Shown here: in pieces, positions 43,744 to 53,283 of the stretch
Layout: each line of letters starts with the position of its first letter
Numbering within the stretch: the stretch's first letter is position 1
Made by a program: the position numbers and the translations under genes
Assembly (NCBI GenBank): GCA_038110535.1
Contig: JAYNJW010000001.1
Coordinates: 49,657 to 113,656 of the forward strand
Origin: Chordibacter sp038110535
GTDB taxonomy: Bacteria > Verrucomicrobiota > Verrucomicrobiia > Opitutales > Seribacteraceae
Length of the DNA: 64,000 nt
Direction of reading: 5' to 3'
Notes under the pieces: generated by a model
The model's database searches: none
Told to the model about the DNA's origin: nothing
The model's input: the letters and a program-made list of their open reading frames with translations, nothing else

Positions 43744-45504
43744 TCAGGGATCAGTTTGCTCGGGTGCTAATCCTTTTGCCAATTCGTCAATTATGGAGAT
43801 AGGTAAGTTGCAGACCAATCCAAGTTCTTCTGACCCAGCAAACCATTTCGTTCCTCCGACTCGATCGGTGAGATGAAAGACAACCGAGTTTGCACCATTA
43901 ACATCGAGCGTTTCAAAGTGAAGAGAGTATCTCCAAGGCAACCAATCACCATCCACCCAAATACCTTCATTATTGTATGATAGATCGATAAATGAATCAG
44001 CCTTGAAACCTAGGAGTCTCTCATACGCTTCGCCCATTGATTCCTGGGTGAAAGTAGATAATTCTTTTTCATCTTGGAAAGATTTCAATATAATTTGATC
44101 GAAGGAAAATTGGTCCGGTAAAAGCCTGCGGTCTTTATAGTCTGTGGCTTCAACGGACAAGAGTCTGTCCCAGGGTGTATTTACTAAACAAATAAATGCC
44201 TGTTCAGTTACATAGGTATTCCAGAGGGAAGTATCTGTATTAGATTTACTGATTAATAAGGAAGTATGAGTGTTGTCTTGTTTGTCGATTTCCAGGGAAA
44301 ATTGAGGGCGATCTAGGCCTTGCTGATTTAAGATGAGAGAGGAGGGGTTGAAATGAATAAAATTGGTCACCTCGATGGCGTTCAGATTATGAATGAAAGT
44401 ACGGACAACCTCGGTGTCTGAGAGAAATGAAAAAGCATTGGTTCCGTTATCTTCTAATCCAATCCAAGAATTTTGATCATTCTTTCGTAGGACAAGTGAT
44501 CGATTATAGTCCTTGATCTTAATCCGGCTTACTTGATCCATTTCAATAGAAAAGAGTCTTTTTTCTCTTAATTTATTGGCAAGATTTATGAAGTTTTCTA
44601 GGAACTCCGCTGCAATGAAGAAAGTTTGTGGATTATTGTTTAATTTAACCAAAACCCTTGTCGCGTCCGATTGCGTGATCCGATGAAAAGAAAGTCCATG
44701 ACTTTTCCCCATTGAACGAACCGTTATATCCAATATTGGGTTGCTGTTATAGTCAGACTTCGGCTCGATAAAACTCGTCAGTTTTTCAGAAACTAATCGA
44801 TGAAGTAATGAGGAAACTTCTTCATCATTGGCGGGACTTTTTGTGGGTCTAGAAAAATACCAACGCTCATTTTGTTTGCTTAACGAAGTGGTGACCATAG
44901 TGCCGTCGCTTGAAATCTCATTAACCTGAAATTCGTCAATTGCATAGAGGGGGAAATCGAAAAATGTTAAATTAGCCCATTCATTGATTGGCCGGTTCAC
45001 TAATTCATCAATTTGACGAGGACCTCTCCAAATCGTCTGAATGCCCTTATCGTTTATGAGAATGAAACGGCCTGTTTGATCACGACTTAAGCTACCAAGG
45101 GTAATTTTGATTGTTGCATTGTTGCTGATCAGCTGCAAGGAGGAGGAGTTTTCGTCCAATCCATAATCCTGAGGTATTTCCCCTCTGCTATCCAGTTCGT
45201 TCAAAGGCCCAATGAAAGTGGGATTCAAATGAGAGATTTTTGAGATGAGGTTTGCCATAGAAATAGGCTCAACCGGCCATGAGATCGGATGTCTGATGTG
45301 CCAATCAGTTTGGGCTTTCCGGAGAACAATTTTTTGTCCATTTGATGGCTGAGCAAATTCAATCTCTGTCATGTTGGCGATCATCTCAGAAAATTTAGAA
45401 CTTAGATTCACTCCTTGATCATCGTGATCGATGTTCAGAACGATAAACAAAGCCAGTAATATATTTGCGGCTAAAAGAAGCAGGGTGCGGTTTTTGATCA
45501 TCAT
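43744..45504 (-). CDS. DUF4340-domain protein
   Basis: A 586-aa protein with an N-terminal membrane helix (MIKNRTLLLLAANILLALFIVLN) and the DUF4340 pattern EIEFAQPSNGQKIVLRKAQTDWHIRHPISWPVE. Repeating units recur in FFDFPLYAIDEFQVNEISSDG and RLFSIEMDQVSRIKIKDYNRSLVLRKND. DUF4340 proteins are regularly encoded after GldG-like genes in ABC transporter operons and face the periplasm. The ATG at 45504 is two bases after the gldG stop; a longer frame to 45663 overlaps gldG and lacks conserved sequence. Confidence 0.8.
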   Translation of the reverse strand: MMIKNRTLLLLAANILLALFIVLNIDHDDQGVNLSSKFSEMIANMTEIEFAQPSNGQKIVLRKAQTDWHIRHPISWPVEPISMANLISKISHLNPTFIGPLNELDSRGEIPQDYGLDENSSSLQLISNNATIKITLGSLSRDQTGRFILINDKGIQTIWRGPRQIDELVNRPINEWANLTFFDFPLYAIDEFQVNEISSDGTMVTTSLSKQNERWYFSRPTKSPANDEEVSSLLHRLVSEKLTSFIEPKSDYNSNPILDITVRSMGKSHGLSFHRITQSDATRVLVKLNNNPQTFFIAAEFLENFINLANKLREKRLFSIEMDQVSRIKIKDYNRSLVLRKNDQNSWIGLEDNGTNAFSFLSDTEVVRTFIHNLNAIEVTNFIHFNPSSLILNQQGLDRPQFSLEIDKQDNTHTSLLISKSNTDTSLWNTYVTEQAFICLVNTPWDRLLSVEATDYKDRRLLPDQFSFDQIILKSFQDEKELSTFTQESMGEAYERLLGFKADSFIDLSYNNEGIWVDGDWLPWRYSLHFETLDVNGANSVVFHLTDRVGGTKWFAGSEELGLVCNLPISIIDELAKGLAPEQTDP

Positions 45505-45505
45505 G

Positions 45506-47116
45506 TTAGAGTTCTTTTCGTAACCAGCTAACAAAAATTCCAAGAAATAAAACCATGGCTGGCACGCTTGCAAAATAGTAAAAAACTTGCTCAAACTGTT
45601 CCTCTGACATCGAAATACTGTAAGATTGCAAAATTCTTGGGGGTACATCGAGCATGTCATCATTCTGATTCATCCAGTAGATTATATTTCTGGCAAGAGC
45701 TTGGTTACCCGCACCAGATCTGAGCTTTTCATTCGATAATATCTTGGAGGATCCTAGAACCATTAGTTTGCCTGCTGAAGCAAGTCCAGCCTGAGAAGCT
45801 AAAGCAGGATTCGGAACCGATACAGCAAGTATTGGCACTGGACCGGCTAGATCGAGGAGGGGATTTTTGTCTGGGGGAATGTTGCGTTCCGTCCAACTTG
45901 AAAGTGCCCATGAATCACGGGAGGAAAAAATCAACTCGTGCCCGATAAACGCAGAATTCTGTTTGGTTTCTACTTCAACAGGTCTACATCTGTCGGCGAG
46001 AATTGAAAAGCCCTCGTTCATCAAGTTTTTAACGAGTGGGTGAGAGGTCTCCCGCTGATATGTCCGCAAGAAGTATGATCCCGAGAACAAGTCAAAGTTC
46101 TCTCTTTTGGGATCAAAAATTAACATATCATGGCATCGTATACCCCATTCTTTAAGCAAAAGTCTCAATCCCAATGCCGGGCGGTCTGTCAGGGCAATTT
46201 CTTCAACTGGATCAAGTGCTAAGAGCAAACTGCCTTTGCCCTGGTTTAAAAAATTACGAATCATGGCCACTTCCTTGTCCTGAAAAATTGCTTTCGGGCC
46301 GGAAATTACCAAGGCAAGAGCATCGTCCGGCATTCTCTCAAGGGTTCCAATGTCGAGCGTGGATACCGCGATATTTCTATCCTCAATTAATCCTCTGAGT
46401 ACAGAATTGCCATCTCTAGGATCCAAGTCTTCAGGGCTTGCTTCGCCATGTCCCCGGGTGAAATAAACAACCTGGCGACTTTGGGAGGCAATGGATAATT
46501 CGAGAATAGATTTAACAAGGGTTTCTTCTCCCCTGAATTTCCCTGGTTCCAAAATGCCATTTTTCATCTCTTTCCAATCGGAATAAAATCCGGCCTCCCA
46601 AATCGCTTGCCTTGCCAAGGACTCAGCTGACCTAAAAGCTTGTCCGGAACTATAGGGATGAACACCGTTTTCTTCTTTGTATCTAAAAATTACCCGTGTG
46701 CCATTTTGGGGAGACGCAGCGATCAGCAGGTTGGGCTGAACAATTTTATATTGATCAAGTATATCCTCGTGCTTGCGGGGTGCCAATACATCAACCCGGT
46801 GAAACTTTATCGGAAAGGGTGTGTCTGCTCTCTCCAATGCATCGAAGAGAAGCTCAAGGTCGTGCATAAATCTCTGCATGATTTTGGGCATCCCTGAATT
46901 TTCCGGGATCGTGATAATAAAATCAACAGACTGCTCCATACGGTTTAAGAGTGCCATGCTTTCTCTGGACAAACTATATTTTTTGTCAGGAGATAAGTCT
47001 ACCTGCAGATCGATTTGTGAAATCAAAAAATTTAGACCAAAAGAAAAAGTAAACAGGAGGGTAACTAGAACCCAGCGGTCAAGTCTACGATTTCGTTTCG
47101 CGTGCTTGAAGTCCAT
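45506..47116 (-). CDS. GldG-like ABC-transporter auxiliary protein
   Basis: A 536-aa membrane protein: a first helix near residues 17-33 (WVLVTLLFTFSFGLNFL), a large periplasmic domain beginning DLSPDKKYSLSRESMALLNRMEQSVDFIITIPE, with VVYFTRGHGEASPEDLD and LVISGPKAIFQDKEVAMIRNFL, and a C-terminal helix near 512-530. It matches the ABC_transp_aux / GldG family. In Bacteroidetes GldA-GldF-GldG is needed for gliding; in Verrucomicrobia homologues occur without evidence of gliding, so the substrate is unknown. Confidence 0.85.
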   Translation of the reverse strand: MDFKHAKRNRRLDRWVLVTLLFTFSFGLNFLISQIDLQVDLSPDKKYSLSRESMALLNRMEQSVDFIITIPENSGMPKIMQRFMHDLELLFDALERADTPFPIKFHRVDVLAPRKHEDILDQYKIVQPNLLIAASPQNGTRVIFRYKEENGVHPYSSGQAFRSAESLARQAIWEAGFYSDWKEMKNGILEPGKFRGEETLVKSILELSIASQSRQVVYFTRGHGEASPEDLDPRDGNSVLRGLIEDRNIAVSTLDIGTLERMPDDALALVISGPKAIFQDKEVAMIRNFLNQGKGSLLLALDPVEEIALTDRPALGLRLLLKEWGIRCHDMLIFDPKRENFDLFSGSYFLRTYQRETSHPLVKNLMNEGFSILADRCRPVEVETKQNSAFIGHELIFSSRDSWALSSWTERNIPPDKNPLLDLAGPVPILAVSVPNPALASQAGLASAGKLMVLGSSKILSNEKLRSGAGNQALARNIIYWMNQNDDMLDVPPRILQSYSISMSEEQFEQVFYYFASVPAMVLFLGIFVSWLRKEL

Positions 47117-47119
47117 CGG

Positions 47120-47899
47120 TCAATGCTTCAGTCGTTCAATTTTGAGGGTTGCTAAACTTAGGAAAAGAAAGGCGAGCACTAATTGATGAAATAAAGTGGA
47201 CAGGTCAATTATTCCAACCGCAAAGTGTTGTGCTTTGTTCAGTCCCTGATTGAGAGAACCTAGGCATATATCAATAAAATCCTCCAATCCAGAAGGATTG
47301 CGGAAATCCCTGTATTCTCCCAAAGAAAAAGCCATTACAGCCAAATATAAAGTCAGGAGAGTAAAAGTAAGCATGCCTGCAACCATTTGATTTTTGGTAA
47401 GCGAACTGGAAAAGATTCCAACGGCTGTAAAACTGGCCCCAAATGAAGTCAAAAAAATGAAGCCTCCCAACCAATGTTCAAAGTGATTGAAGCCAAGGCT
47501 GATGGCTTGTTCAGGAAATCCATACCACAAAAGTAACGGATAACAAAGTGCCATCACGCAGATGATCAGAAAAAAAACGAGGGACGCTGTCCACTTTCCT
47601 AGTACCAGACCAAAAGAGCCTACCGGTGCAGACATCAAAGCTTCCAAGGTGCCCAATCTTCTTTCCTCAGCGAAAGATCTCATCGTCAAAAACGGGATCA
47701 AGGCCGGTGCGCCAAAGGTGAGACCCACAACCAAGGAGGATAGGGGAGGAAGAATCCAGTCGGTTCGGGTGAAGCCTTCAATAAAAAAACGAAAACCAAT
47801 ACCCAATAAGGCCAAAAAATAAAAGCTTGCCACATAAGTGGCGGGAGAAATGAAGAGCCCAAACAATTCGTGCCGTAAAATATGCCAATATCCACTCAT
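47120..47899 (-). CDS. ABC transporter permease (GldF-like)
   Basis: A 259-aa six-helix permease of the ABC-2 type. The N terminus carries SGYWHILRHELFGLFISPATYVASFYFL, and the cytoplasmic motif RSFAEERRLGTLEALMSAPV is the coupling segment typical of GldF/NosY permeases. It shares one base with the ATPase stop upstream (TAATG) and is followed 3 bp later by the GldG-like gene, so the three form an exporter-like unit. Confidence 0.88.
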   Translation of the reverse strand: MSGYWHILRHELFGLFISPATYVASFYFLALLGIGFRFFIEGFTRTDWILPPLSSLVVGLTFGAPALIPFLTMRSFAEERRLGTLEALMSAPVGSFGLVLGKWTASLVFFLIICVMALCYPLLLWYGFPEQAISLGFNHFEHWLGGFIFLTSFGASFTAVGIFSSSLTKNQMVAGMLTFTLLTLYLAVMAFSLGEYRDFRNPSGLEDFIDICLGSLNQGLNKAQHFAVGIIDLSTLFHQLVLAFLFLSLATLKIERLKH

Positions 47900-48945
47900 T
47901 ACGATTTGGTGAGGGATGGGTTGGGTGCCTGATACCGTTTTTTCTTACCTCTGCCCAAAAAATCTTGGCTCTCCCAGTTCTTTTTTGTGGCCCGGAGAAA
48001 AATTGTTTCGAGATCCGGTCGAGAAATTTGAAATTCCGAAATGCTCAACAGTTCGTTTTGAATTAAAGAACGCAATATTTCTTCTGCTTTTGCTTCTCCC
48101 TCAGAGGTAGAGAAAGCAAACCTGCTTTTTTGCGAAATTTCAACGGGGTCATCGTATAATAGTTCGCAGTCAGGATCCACTTGGCGGATTGCACGATGTA
48201 GATCAATCCTGCTGTCGGAGGATACGATTTCAAAAACAGTCTTGTTAATGAACATTTTTTGCAAATCGTACATGGTGCCTTCAGCAACAATTTGTCCGTG
48301 ACTAAGAATAATCATGCGGTCACAACAAGCTTCCACTTCTGAGAGAATATGACTGGAAAGAAGAAACGAGACTTCTCCCCTTAATCTTTCCATCATTTTC
48401 CTAGTGATTGCAGATTGTCGAGGGTCCAGTCCAATCGTAGGTTCGTCCAAGATGACCAGCCTTGGTTCGGCCAGCAACGCATCGGCAATCCCTACCCGTT
48501 GGCGAAAACCTTTTGAAAGGTTGCCAATTTTTCGTTCCGAAACTCTTCTTTCCATGTCACACGCATCAAGTACCAACCGAATTCTTTCGCGTTTTCTACT
48601 GCCTTCCAATCCTTTTAAATTAGCGCGAAAATGTAAGTATTCAACAACCCGAAGATCTTCGGGTAATGGATTGTTTTCTGCCAGAAAACCGATGTGCTTG
48701 CGCACCTCCCCCTCTTCCTCGGCCAAATCAACCCCACACACTTTCGCCTCGCCGGAATCTGCTGGAATCAGACCCGAGAGAATGCGAAGTGTAGTACTTT
48801 TACCTGCTCCATTGGGGCCAAGGAACCCAACGATTTCCCCCTTGCCAATCGAAAAACTGATCCCTTTTAGTGCCTGGATTAAGCCATATCTCTTACGAAG
48901 GTTAAGAACTTCAACAATGGGTAGTGGCTTTGATTCTGTGCTCAT
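47899..48945 (-). CDS. ABC transporter ATP-binding protein (GldA-like)
   Basis: A 348-aa ATPase: Walker A GPNGAGKST, Q-loop FLAENNPLPEDL, ABC signature LSKGFRQRVGIADALL, Walker B RLVILDEPTIGLDP and the switch histidine in LLSSHILSE. A C-terminal extension of about 120 residues (from TVFEIVSSDSRIDL) resembles the domain found in GldA-type ATPases. It pairs with the GldF-like permease directly downstream. Starts 6 bp after coaX. Confidence 0.9.
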   Translation of the reverse strand: MSTESKPLPIVEVLNLRKRYGLIQALKGISFSIGKGEIVGFLGPNGAGKSTTLRILSGLIPADSGEAKVCGVDLAEEEGEVRKHIGFLAENNPLPEDLRVVEYLHFRANLKGLEGSRKRERIRLVLDACDMERRVSERKIGNLSKGFRQRVGIADALLAEPRLVILDEPTIGLDPRQSAITRKMMERLRGEVSFLLSSHILSEVEACCDRMIILSHGQIVAEGTMYDLQKMFINKTVFEIVSSDSRIDLHRAIRQVDPDCELLYDDPVEISQKSRFAFSTSEGEAKAEEILRSLIQNELLSISEFQISRPDLETIFLRATKKNWESQDFLGRGKKKRYQAPNPSLTKS

Positions 48946-48951
48946 TTTCAG

Positions 48952-49722
48952 TTAGGAATGAGCTTGCTCCCCAATACAGGCCAAGGCAAGACCATCTAGG
49001 GTGAGAGAGGGGTGGATTTTCGCTCCACTAATCAAATAGTTTTTGGCTTCTCCTCCAGTTTGAACCACAGTCTTGACCGCTTCCCCTATGCTTTTTAACT
49101 CCTCAACAATCTCCTTCAGTATAGCATTCAGCATGGGCAAATACCCGTGGTATAAACCACTCATGATCGCCAAATCAGTACTTTTACCAATGGCCGGAAC
49201 CGTACGATCCGTATCGGTCAATAGGATTTTGGGGAGTAGGGCGGTTCGATTTCCCAGATAATCAAGCATCCCTTGGGGGCCGGGAACGATAACCCCACCA
49301 ATATATCCCCCTTTTGCTGTAATTACATCAAAGGTGGTTGCAGTACCCAAATCGATCACAATTGCGGGAAGAGGGTATTTTTTGAAAACGGCATAGGAGT
49401 TGGCGATCCGATCGGATCCAATTTCATTGGGTCTGGGGTATTCGATAGGCAAATGCCTTTGGCTTGCAGCAGATAAACAAAAGAATGGCGTGTCTTTATT
49501 TTTAGAAAAAAGGGATTGGAGGGCTTTCTCAGCTTCGGGGACGACTGAGCAATAACAAATTTTTGTGGGATAATTCCAACCACCAATCCAATTTTTTAAA
49601 GAACGGGCAAAGTCTTTGGTCGGAATTGTCCTTTCATCATAAATTTTGCCGTTTTTCCATATTCCTCCACGACAAGTTGTATTTCCCAGATCGAGACAAA
49701 GCAAAGAAAAATCCAGATTCAT
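48952..49722 (-). CDS. coaX: Type III pantothenate kinase
   Basis: A 256-aa ASKHA-fold kinase catalysing the first step of coenzyme A synthesis. Phosphate-binding motif 1 is LCLDLGNTTCRGGIWKNG; PNEIGSDRIANSYAVFKKY and VIDLGTATTFDVITAKGGYIGGVIVPG are the substrate and monovalent-cation motifs; VVQTGGEAKNYLI is the late nucleotide motif. It overlaps birA by four bases (ATGA), an arrangement (birA-coaX) seen widely in bacteria. Confidence 0.95.
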   Translation of the reverse strand: MNLDFSLLCLDLGNTTCRGGIWKNGKIYDERTIPTKDFARSLKNWIGGWNYPTKICYCSVVPEAEKALQSLFSKNKDTPFFCLSAASQRHLPIEYPRPNEIGSDRIANSYAVFKKYPLPAIVIDLGTATTFDVITAKGGYIGGVIVPGPQGMLDYLGNRTALLPKILLTDTDRTVPAIGKSTDLAIMSGLYHGYLPMLNAILKEIVEELKSIGEAVKTVVQTGGEAKNYLISGAKIHPSLTLDGLALACIGEQAHS

Positions 49723-50771
49723 CGAATCAGGCTGACCTCACCAGCATGAGCAATTTGTACCTTACCATCCTTTGAAGTAATGATTAATCCGCCTGAATTG
49801 TCGATTCCACTTGCGGTTCCTGAAAAGGTCTTAATTCCATTTTGAAACTTCACTTTTTTACCTAGGAGGAAATCCATTTTTTCCCACTCGGTTACAAGCA
49901 TATGGTCAGCCTTTCCATCAAGGCATTCCTGGCTAGCCTGCAAGGAAACCTTGATGATTTTAGCAGTAAGTTCATGGATTCTCCAACTAGTGCCCGATAT
50001 TTCCATGAGGGAGGTTGAGGACTCTCGAATATCATTTGGAAAATGGCTCGTGGACGAATTTACATTCAAACCAATACCGAAAACCATCGATCTAACTTGA
50101 TCACAATCGATCGATGCTTCGGTGAGCATTCCTCCAATCTTTTTATTTTCACAAATCAGATCATTAGGCCATTTCACCGAAAGACTTTCTATACCAGTAT
50201 GATTTTTAAGAAATTTACCAATAGAAACTCCCTGCCAGAGGGTAAAGTTTCGAAATTTTACCAGTGCTACATTTGGTTTCAATGCAATACTTAAGTAAAG
50301 GTTACCTCCTTTTGGACTGTGCCATTTTCTTCCCCTTCTTCCCCTTCCAGTCTCTTGCTGATGGCTGATTACGACAAACGGGGTTTCTTGCCCGTTTGCG
50401 AGCAGTCTCTCCGCTTCCGAATTGGTGCTATCTGTGTTTTCTAGCAGAAAAAAAGGATAATCTATTCCACACTCTTTAAGCCATGCTTCCAGAAGCGGTC
50501 GCACCAACAGATTTGGTTCAGCTGATAGCCGATAACCACGATTTTGACTCGCTTCTATTAATAAACCCGCTTTGCGCAATTTGTCTACTCGTGCCCAAAT
50601 ACCCACACGAGACATTTTTAAGCGTTCGGCAATATAGTTCCCAGAAACATAGTTTGGTGATGCTTGCAACAAGCAGCTGAGTAGAAAAGAATCTGGATTC
50701 TTTTGCACCGAAGGAGATAAGGACCCAACTGGCTTGAATACTTTCTTTTTACCTAGAGGATATTGTGACAT
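49719..50771 (-). CDS. birA: Bifunctional biotin-[acetyl-CoA carboxylase] ligase / repressor
   Basis: A 350-aa protein. A winged-helix segment at residues 25-85 (SGNYIAERLKMSRVGIWARVDKLRKAGLLIEASQNRGYRL) precedes the ligase domain: NTDSTNSEAERLL, HQQETGRGRRGRKWHSPKGGNLYLS (biotinyl-AMP loop GRGRRGR), VKWPNDLICENKKIGGMLTE. The C-terminal SH3-like domain is FQNGIKTFSGTASGIDNSGGLIITSKDG. It biotinylates AccB and may repress biotin genes, none of which are in the window. It starts immediately after nadC. Confidence 0.95.
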   Translation of the reverse strand: MSQYPLGKKKVFKPVGSLSPSVQKNPDSFLLSCLLQASPNYVSGNYIAERLKMSRVGIWARVDKLRKAGLLIEASQNRGYRLSAEPNLLVRPLLEAWLKECGIDYPFFLLENTDSTNSEAERLLANGQETPFVVISHQQETGRGRRGRKWHSPKGGNLYLSIALKPNVALVKFRNFTLWQGVSIGKFLKNHTGIESLSVKWPNDLICENKKIGGMLTEASIDCDQVRSMVFGIGLNVNSSTSHFPNDIRESSTSLMEISGTSWRIHELTAKIIKVSLQASQECLDGKADHMLVTEWEKMDFLLGKKVKFQNGIKTFSGTASGIDNSGGLIITSKDGKVQIAHAGEVSLIR

Positions 50772-51704
50772 TTAATTATTCCAGTCTAACCCAATGTCAA
50801 CCCATCTGGCCTGATGCACCGGAGCACCCGTAGAAATAAAATGAGGGCGGGCTTGTGCATATTGTATTAGATTATTTTGATTAATTCCTCCACTTGCTTC
50901 GATCACTAAGCGATTATGATTACATTTTACCGCTTGGGCAATTTCAACAGGAGAGAAATTATCCAGTAAGACAGCATCCACCTTAGCTTCGATTGCGGCT
51001 TGCAGTTGAGATAGATCATCGATTTCCACTTCTACAATCCTCTCCTTAGCCTGGTGCTTAATTTTTTTAAGAAATGAACTCAATCCATGGTTGTCTTTTA
51101 CCCCCGCCGCAGCCAGATGATTGTCCTTGATGAGGATACGATCAGAAAGCCCCATCCTATGATTAAAGGATCCCCCGCAGGCAGTAGCAAACTTTTCGAA
51201 AATACGAAGGCCTGGAGTCGTTTTGCGAGTATCGAGCAATCCAACACCCTCTTGCTCCACAACGCGGACAAATTCGTCCGCTTTGGTAGCCACGCCAGAT
51301 AATCTTTGAATAAAATTAAGCAGGGTTCTTTCGATAGCTAAGATTTGGGGCACTGCTCCTTGAAGAATCCCAATTACATCTCCGCTATTGCATAAATCTC
51401 CATCGTTAAGAACTGCCATAAATTCGACCTCATCGCAGGAGAAAAAAGAAAACAGTAAATCGGGCAGTTTGATGCCGCACAAAACGAAAGATTCCCGTGC
51501 AGTCAATTGGGCAACTCCTTCTTTTTTGAAGGAACACAGCGATGATGTCAGGTCATTTTGCCAAACTGGTCCAGCCTTTTGAATGCTCAGGTCTTCCTGC
51601 ACACAGCACTCAAACAGGCTCGTGTAGAGATCAGCTGCCTGTTCAATTTCCCGCCATGATATTCTTCGGCGAAAATCTTCAATTCGGGGAGGCGGTGGGG
51701 TCAC
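50772..51704 (-). CDS. nadC: Nicotinate-nucleotide pyrophosphorylase (carboxylating)
   Basis: A 310-aa quinolinate phosphoribosyltransferase of the NAD de novo route. Key motifs: LNFIQRLSGVATKADEFV, LLDTRKTTPGLRIFEKFATACGGSFNHRMGLSDRILIKDNHL, VEVEIDDLSQLQAAIEAKVDAVLLDNFSP, and EASGGINQNNLIQYAQARPHFISTGA. Length is about 25 residues above the usual. It overlaps purA by four bases (ATGA) and abuts birA. Confidence 0.95.
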   Translation of the reverse strand: MTPPPPRIEDFRRRISWREIEQAADLYTSLFECCVQEDLSIQKAGPVWQNDLTSSLCSFKKEGVAQLTARESFVLCGIKLPDLLFSFFSCDEVEFMAVLNDGDLCNSGDVIGILQGAVPQILAIERTLLNFIQRLSGVATKADEFVRVVEQEGVGLLDTRKTTPGLRIFEKFATACGGSFNHRMGLSDRILIKDNHLAAAGVKDNHGLSSFLKKIKHQAKERIVEVEIDDLSQLQAAIEAKVDAVLLDNFSPVEIAQAVKCNHNRLVIEASGGINQNNLIQYAQARPHFISTGAPVHQARWVDIGLDWNN

Positions 51705-53266
51705 AAAACAGAGGACAATTGAACCTTAGTAGAGATAAGCAAATCAAATGCAGGAGGAAGATCAGAAATAATCTCTCCCGGGTCTGGTCCAACCCCAATA
51801 AAACGAATCTCAGGTAATTTTTCATTTTTCCATCCATTGGGATATGCCACATCTACCAAACTAGACAACATAACCGCTATGTAATCTTGGGCCTCAGCAG
51901 GAAGCTCCGCAAAGGAGGTTAAGCCCCTTAATTCATCGGTCCATCCGGGAAGTGTCTGATAGATTGGTTGAAGTTTTTGCCGGAGAGACTCATTGCGGGG
52001 AACTAATTTGGTTATCTTTCCATCAGGTAATTTGTATGCCGTACAAATTTTGAGTTCGGGCGTCACGGTGTTGTCCAGAGTCAGGGCGTCGAGTTTATTG
52101 ATTACGATCTGATCGAATCCACCGTACCGAAGGGCGTTGCCTTTTTCCACAGCATCAAACCAACCAACCATTCGTTGCCTGCCAGTAGATGTCCCAAATT
52201 CTAATTTGGCCAACTTTTTACCCCAAGGATCGGACAAATGATCGATTTTGGTAAGGAAGTGGTGGGTACCCACCTTGGTGTCATACGCTTTGCAACAGCC
52301 AATTTCGGTCACAGGTTGAAGAGGAATTCCCCCAGAATGAAAGAGTTCAGCACAGGTGGTGTGGGAAGCGGTAACATTTGGAGTGAATCCATGCCTTTTG
52401 TCCAACCAGTATGCTTGCCCAAATTCTGCCACCACCAATCTTTTTTTCTGGACTGAACCAAGAAGAAAATCGCGTCCATCCTGTATACAACTCTGTAGTT
52501 GCTTACCTGCACTCCAGTAAACCTCGGTTAATTCGTTCAGGTTCAGGGTAAAAGGATCATCTCCCATAAATCTTTTAAAATCAAATTCCTCGGCCGGAAA
52601 GATGCCATCCTTGATCGATGCATGATTTGCCCTAGTTTCTGCGATTGATAGTGTTTCGAAAAATTCATACCAAGCTGATTCTTCTACTTTACAAACCCAT
52701 CGAATGGTATCTAGTGCCCGTTGGCATCGCTGCTCAAGTGCAATAGAAAATGTATTCTTATCTTCGAGAAAGCTTTGGTAAAATATTTGCCACTGTCCAG
52801 TTTCATCTCCGTAGGCTGGACTTATTCCACGACCGGTTGATCCTCTGCTTTCCATACCGAGCTGATTAATCCGGTAATTTTCCCAAGCGAGATCGAGCAG
52901 TCGGTGGCTCAAATCACTCATTTGACACTTTTGATCGATAAGTAATCGTTTGATCACTTCTAAACCTCTTGCTTCCAGGGGTTTTGCTTCCCAGAGAAAT
53001 TTTCTTGGGTCGGCCACAACACCTGATCCAATGAGGAGTGTTTCGACCTCGGGGTCTCCCACACCAGAAGGAAGCAAATTGAGTTTGAGCCCAGCCGCGG
53101 TGTGTCCCGCATTTGCTCCACCATTGACTTTCATCACTCCGGCTGCAGGGCGGCTATGAGTACGCTTTTCATGTTCTAGTATCTCATGGACAACCCGGCC
53201 TTTGCCTTCGTCACCCATACTAATTCCGATCACCGAGATTAAAGAAGAATCAACAGGTTGCTTCAT
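51701..53266 (-). CDS. purA: Adenylosuccinate synthetase, long divergent form
   Basis: A 521-aa enzyme; usual PurA is about 430. Core motifs are recognisable: GDEGKG (catalytic Asp D19, though the normal WGDEGKG has Met in place of Trp), NAGHT (general acid H55), LLPSGV, STGRGISPAYGDE, LDKRHGFTPNVTASHTT, EFGTSTGRQRMVGWFD, and the C-terminal LPGWTDELRGL and FIGVGPDPGEII. It converts IMP plus aspartate plus GTP to adenylosuccinate. Insertions fall between about 110-230, where a long helical segment around the dimer region is expanded. It lies 17 bp after guaB, so both IMP branch enzymes are co-encoded. Confidence 0.88.
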   Translation of the reverse strand: MKQPVDSSLISVIGISMGDEGKGRVVHEILEHEKRTHSRPAAGVMKVNGGANAGHTAAGLKLNLLPSGVGDPEVETLLIGSGVVADPRKFLWEAKPLEARGLEVIKRLLIDQKCQMSDLSHRLLDLAWENYRINQLGMESRGSTGRGISPAYGDETGQWQIFYQSFLEDKNTFSIALEQRCQRALDTIRWVCKVEESAWYEFFETLSIAETRANHASIKDGIFPAEEFDFKRFMGDDPFTLNLNELTEVYWSAGKQLQSCIQDGRDFLLGSVQKKRLVVAEFGQAYWLDKRHGFTPNVTASHTTCAELFHSGGIPLQPVTEIGCCKAYDTKVGTHHFLTKIDHLSDPWGKKLAKLEFGTSTGRQRMVGWFDAVEKGNALRYGGFDQIVINKLDALTLDNTVTPELKICTAYKLPDGKITKLVPRNESLRQKLQPIYQTLPGWTDELRGLTSFAELPAEAQDYIAVMLSSLVDVAYPNGWKNEKLPEIRFIGVGPDPGEIISDLPPAFDLLISTKVQLSSVL

Positions 53267-53283
53267 AACAGGGGTAAAAAAAT

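Noticed and set aside
45506..47899. Gliding motility system
   Set aside because: Only GldA/F/G-like ABC genes are present; no gldB-D, gldH-N or sprA-type genes are seen, and such ABC genes are common in non-gliding bacteria.
51701..53266. PurZ-type (2-aminoadenylosuccinate) synthetase
   Set aside because: PurZ replaces the catalytic Asp with Ser; here GDEGKG keeps Asp, and the gene sits with guaB and cofactor genes rather than phage genes.
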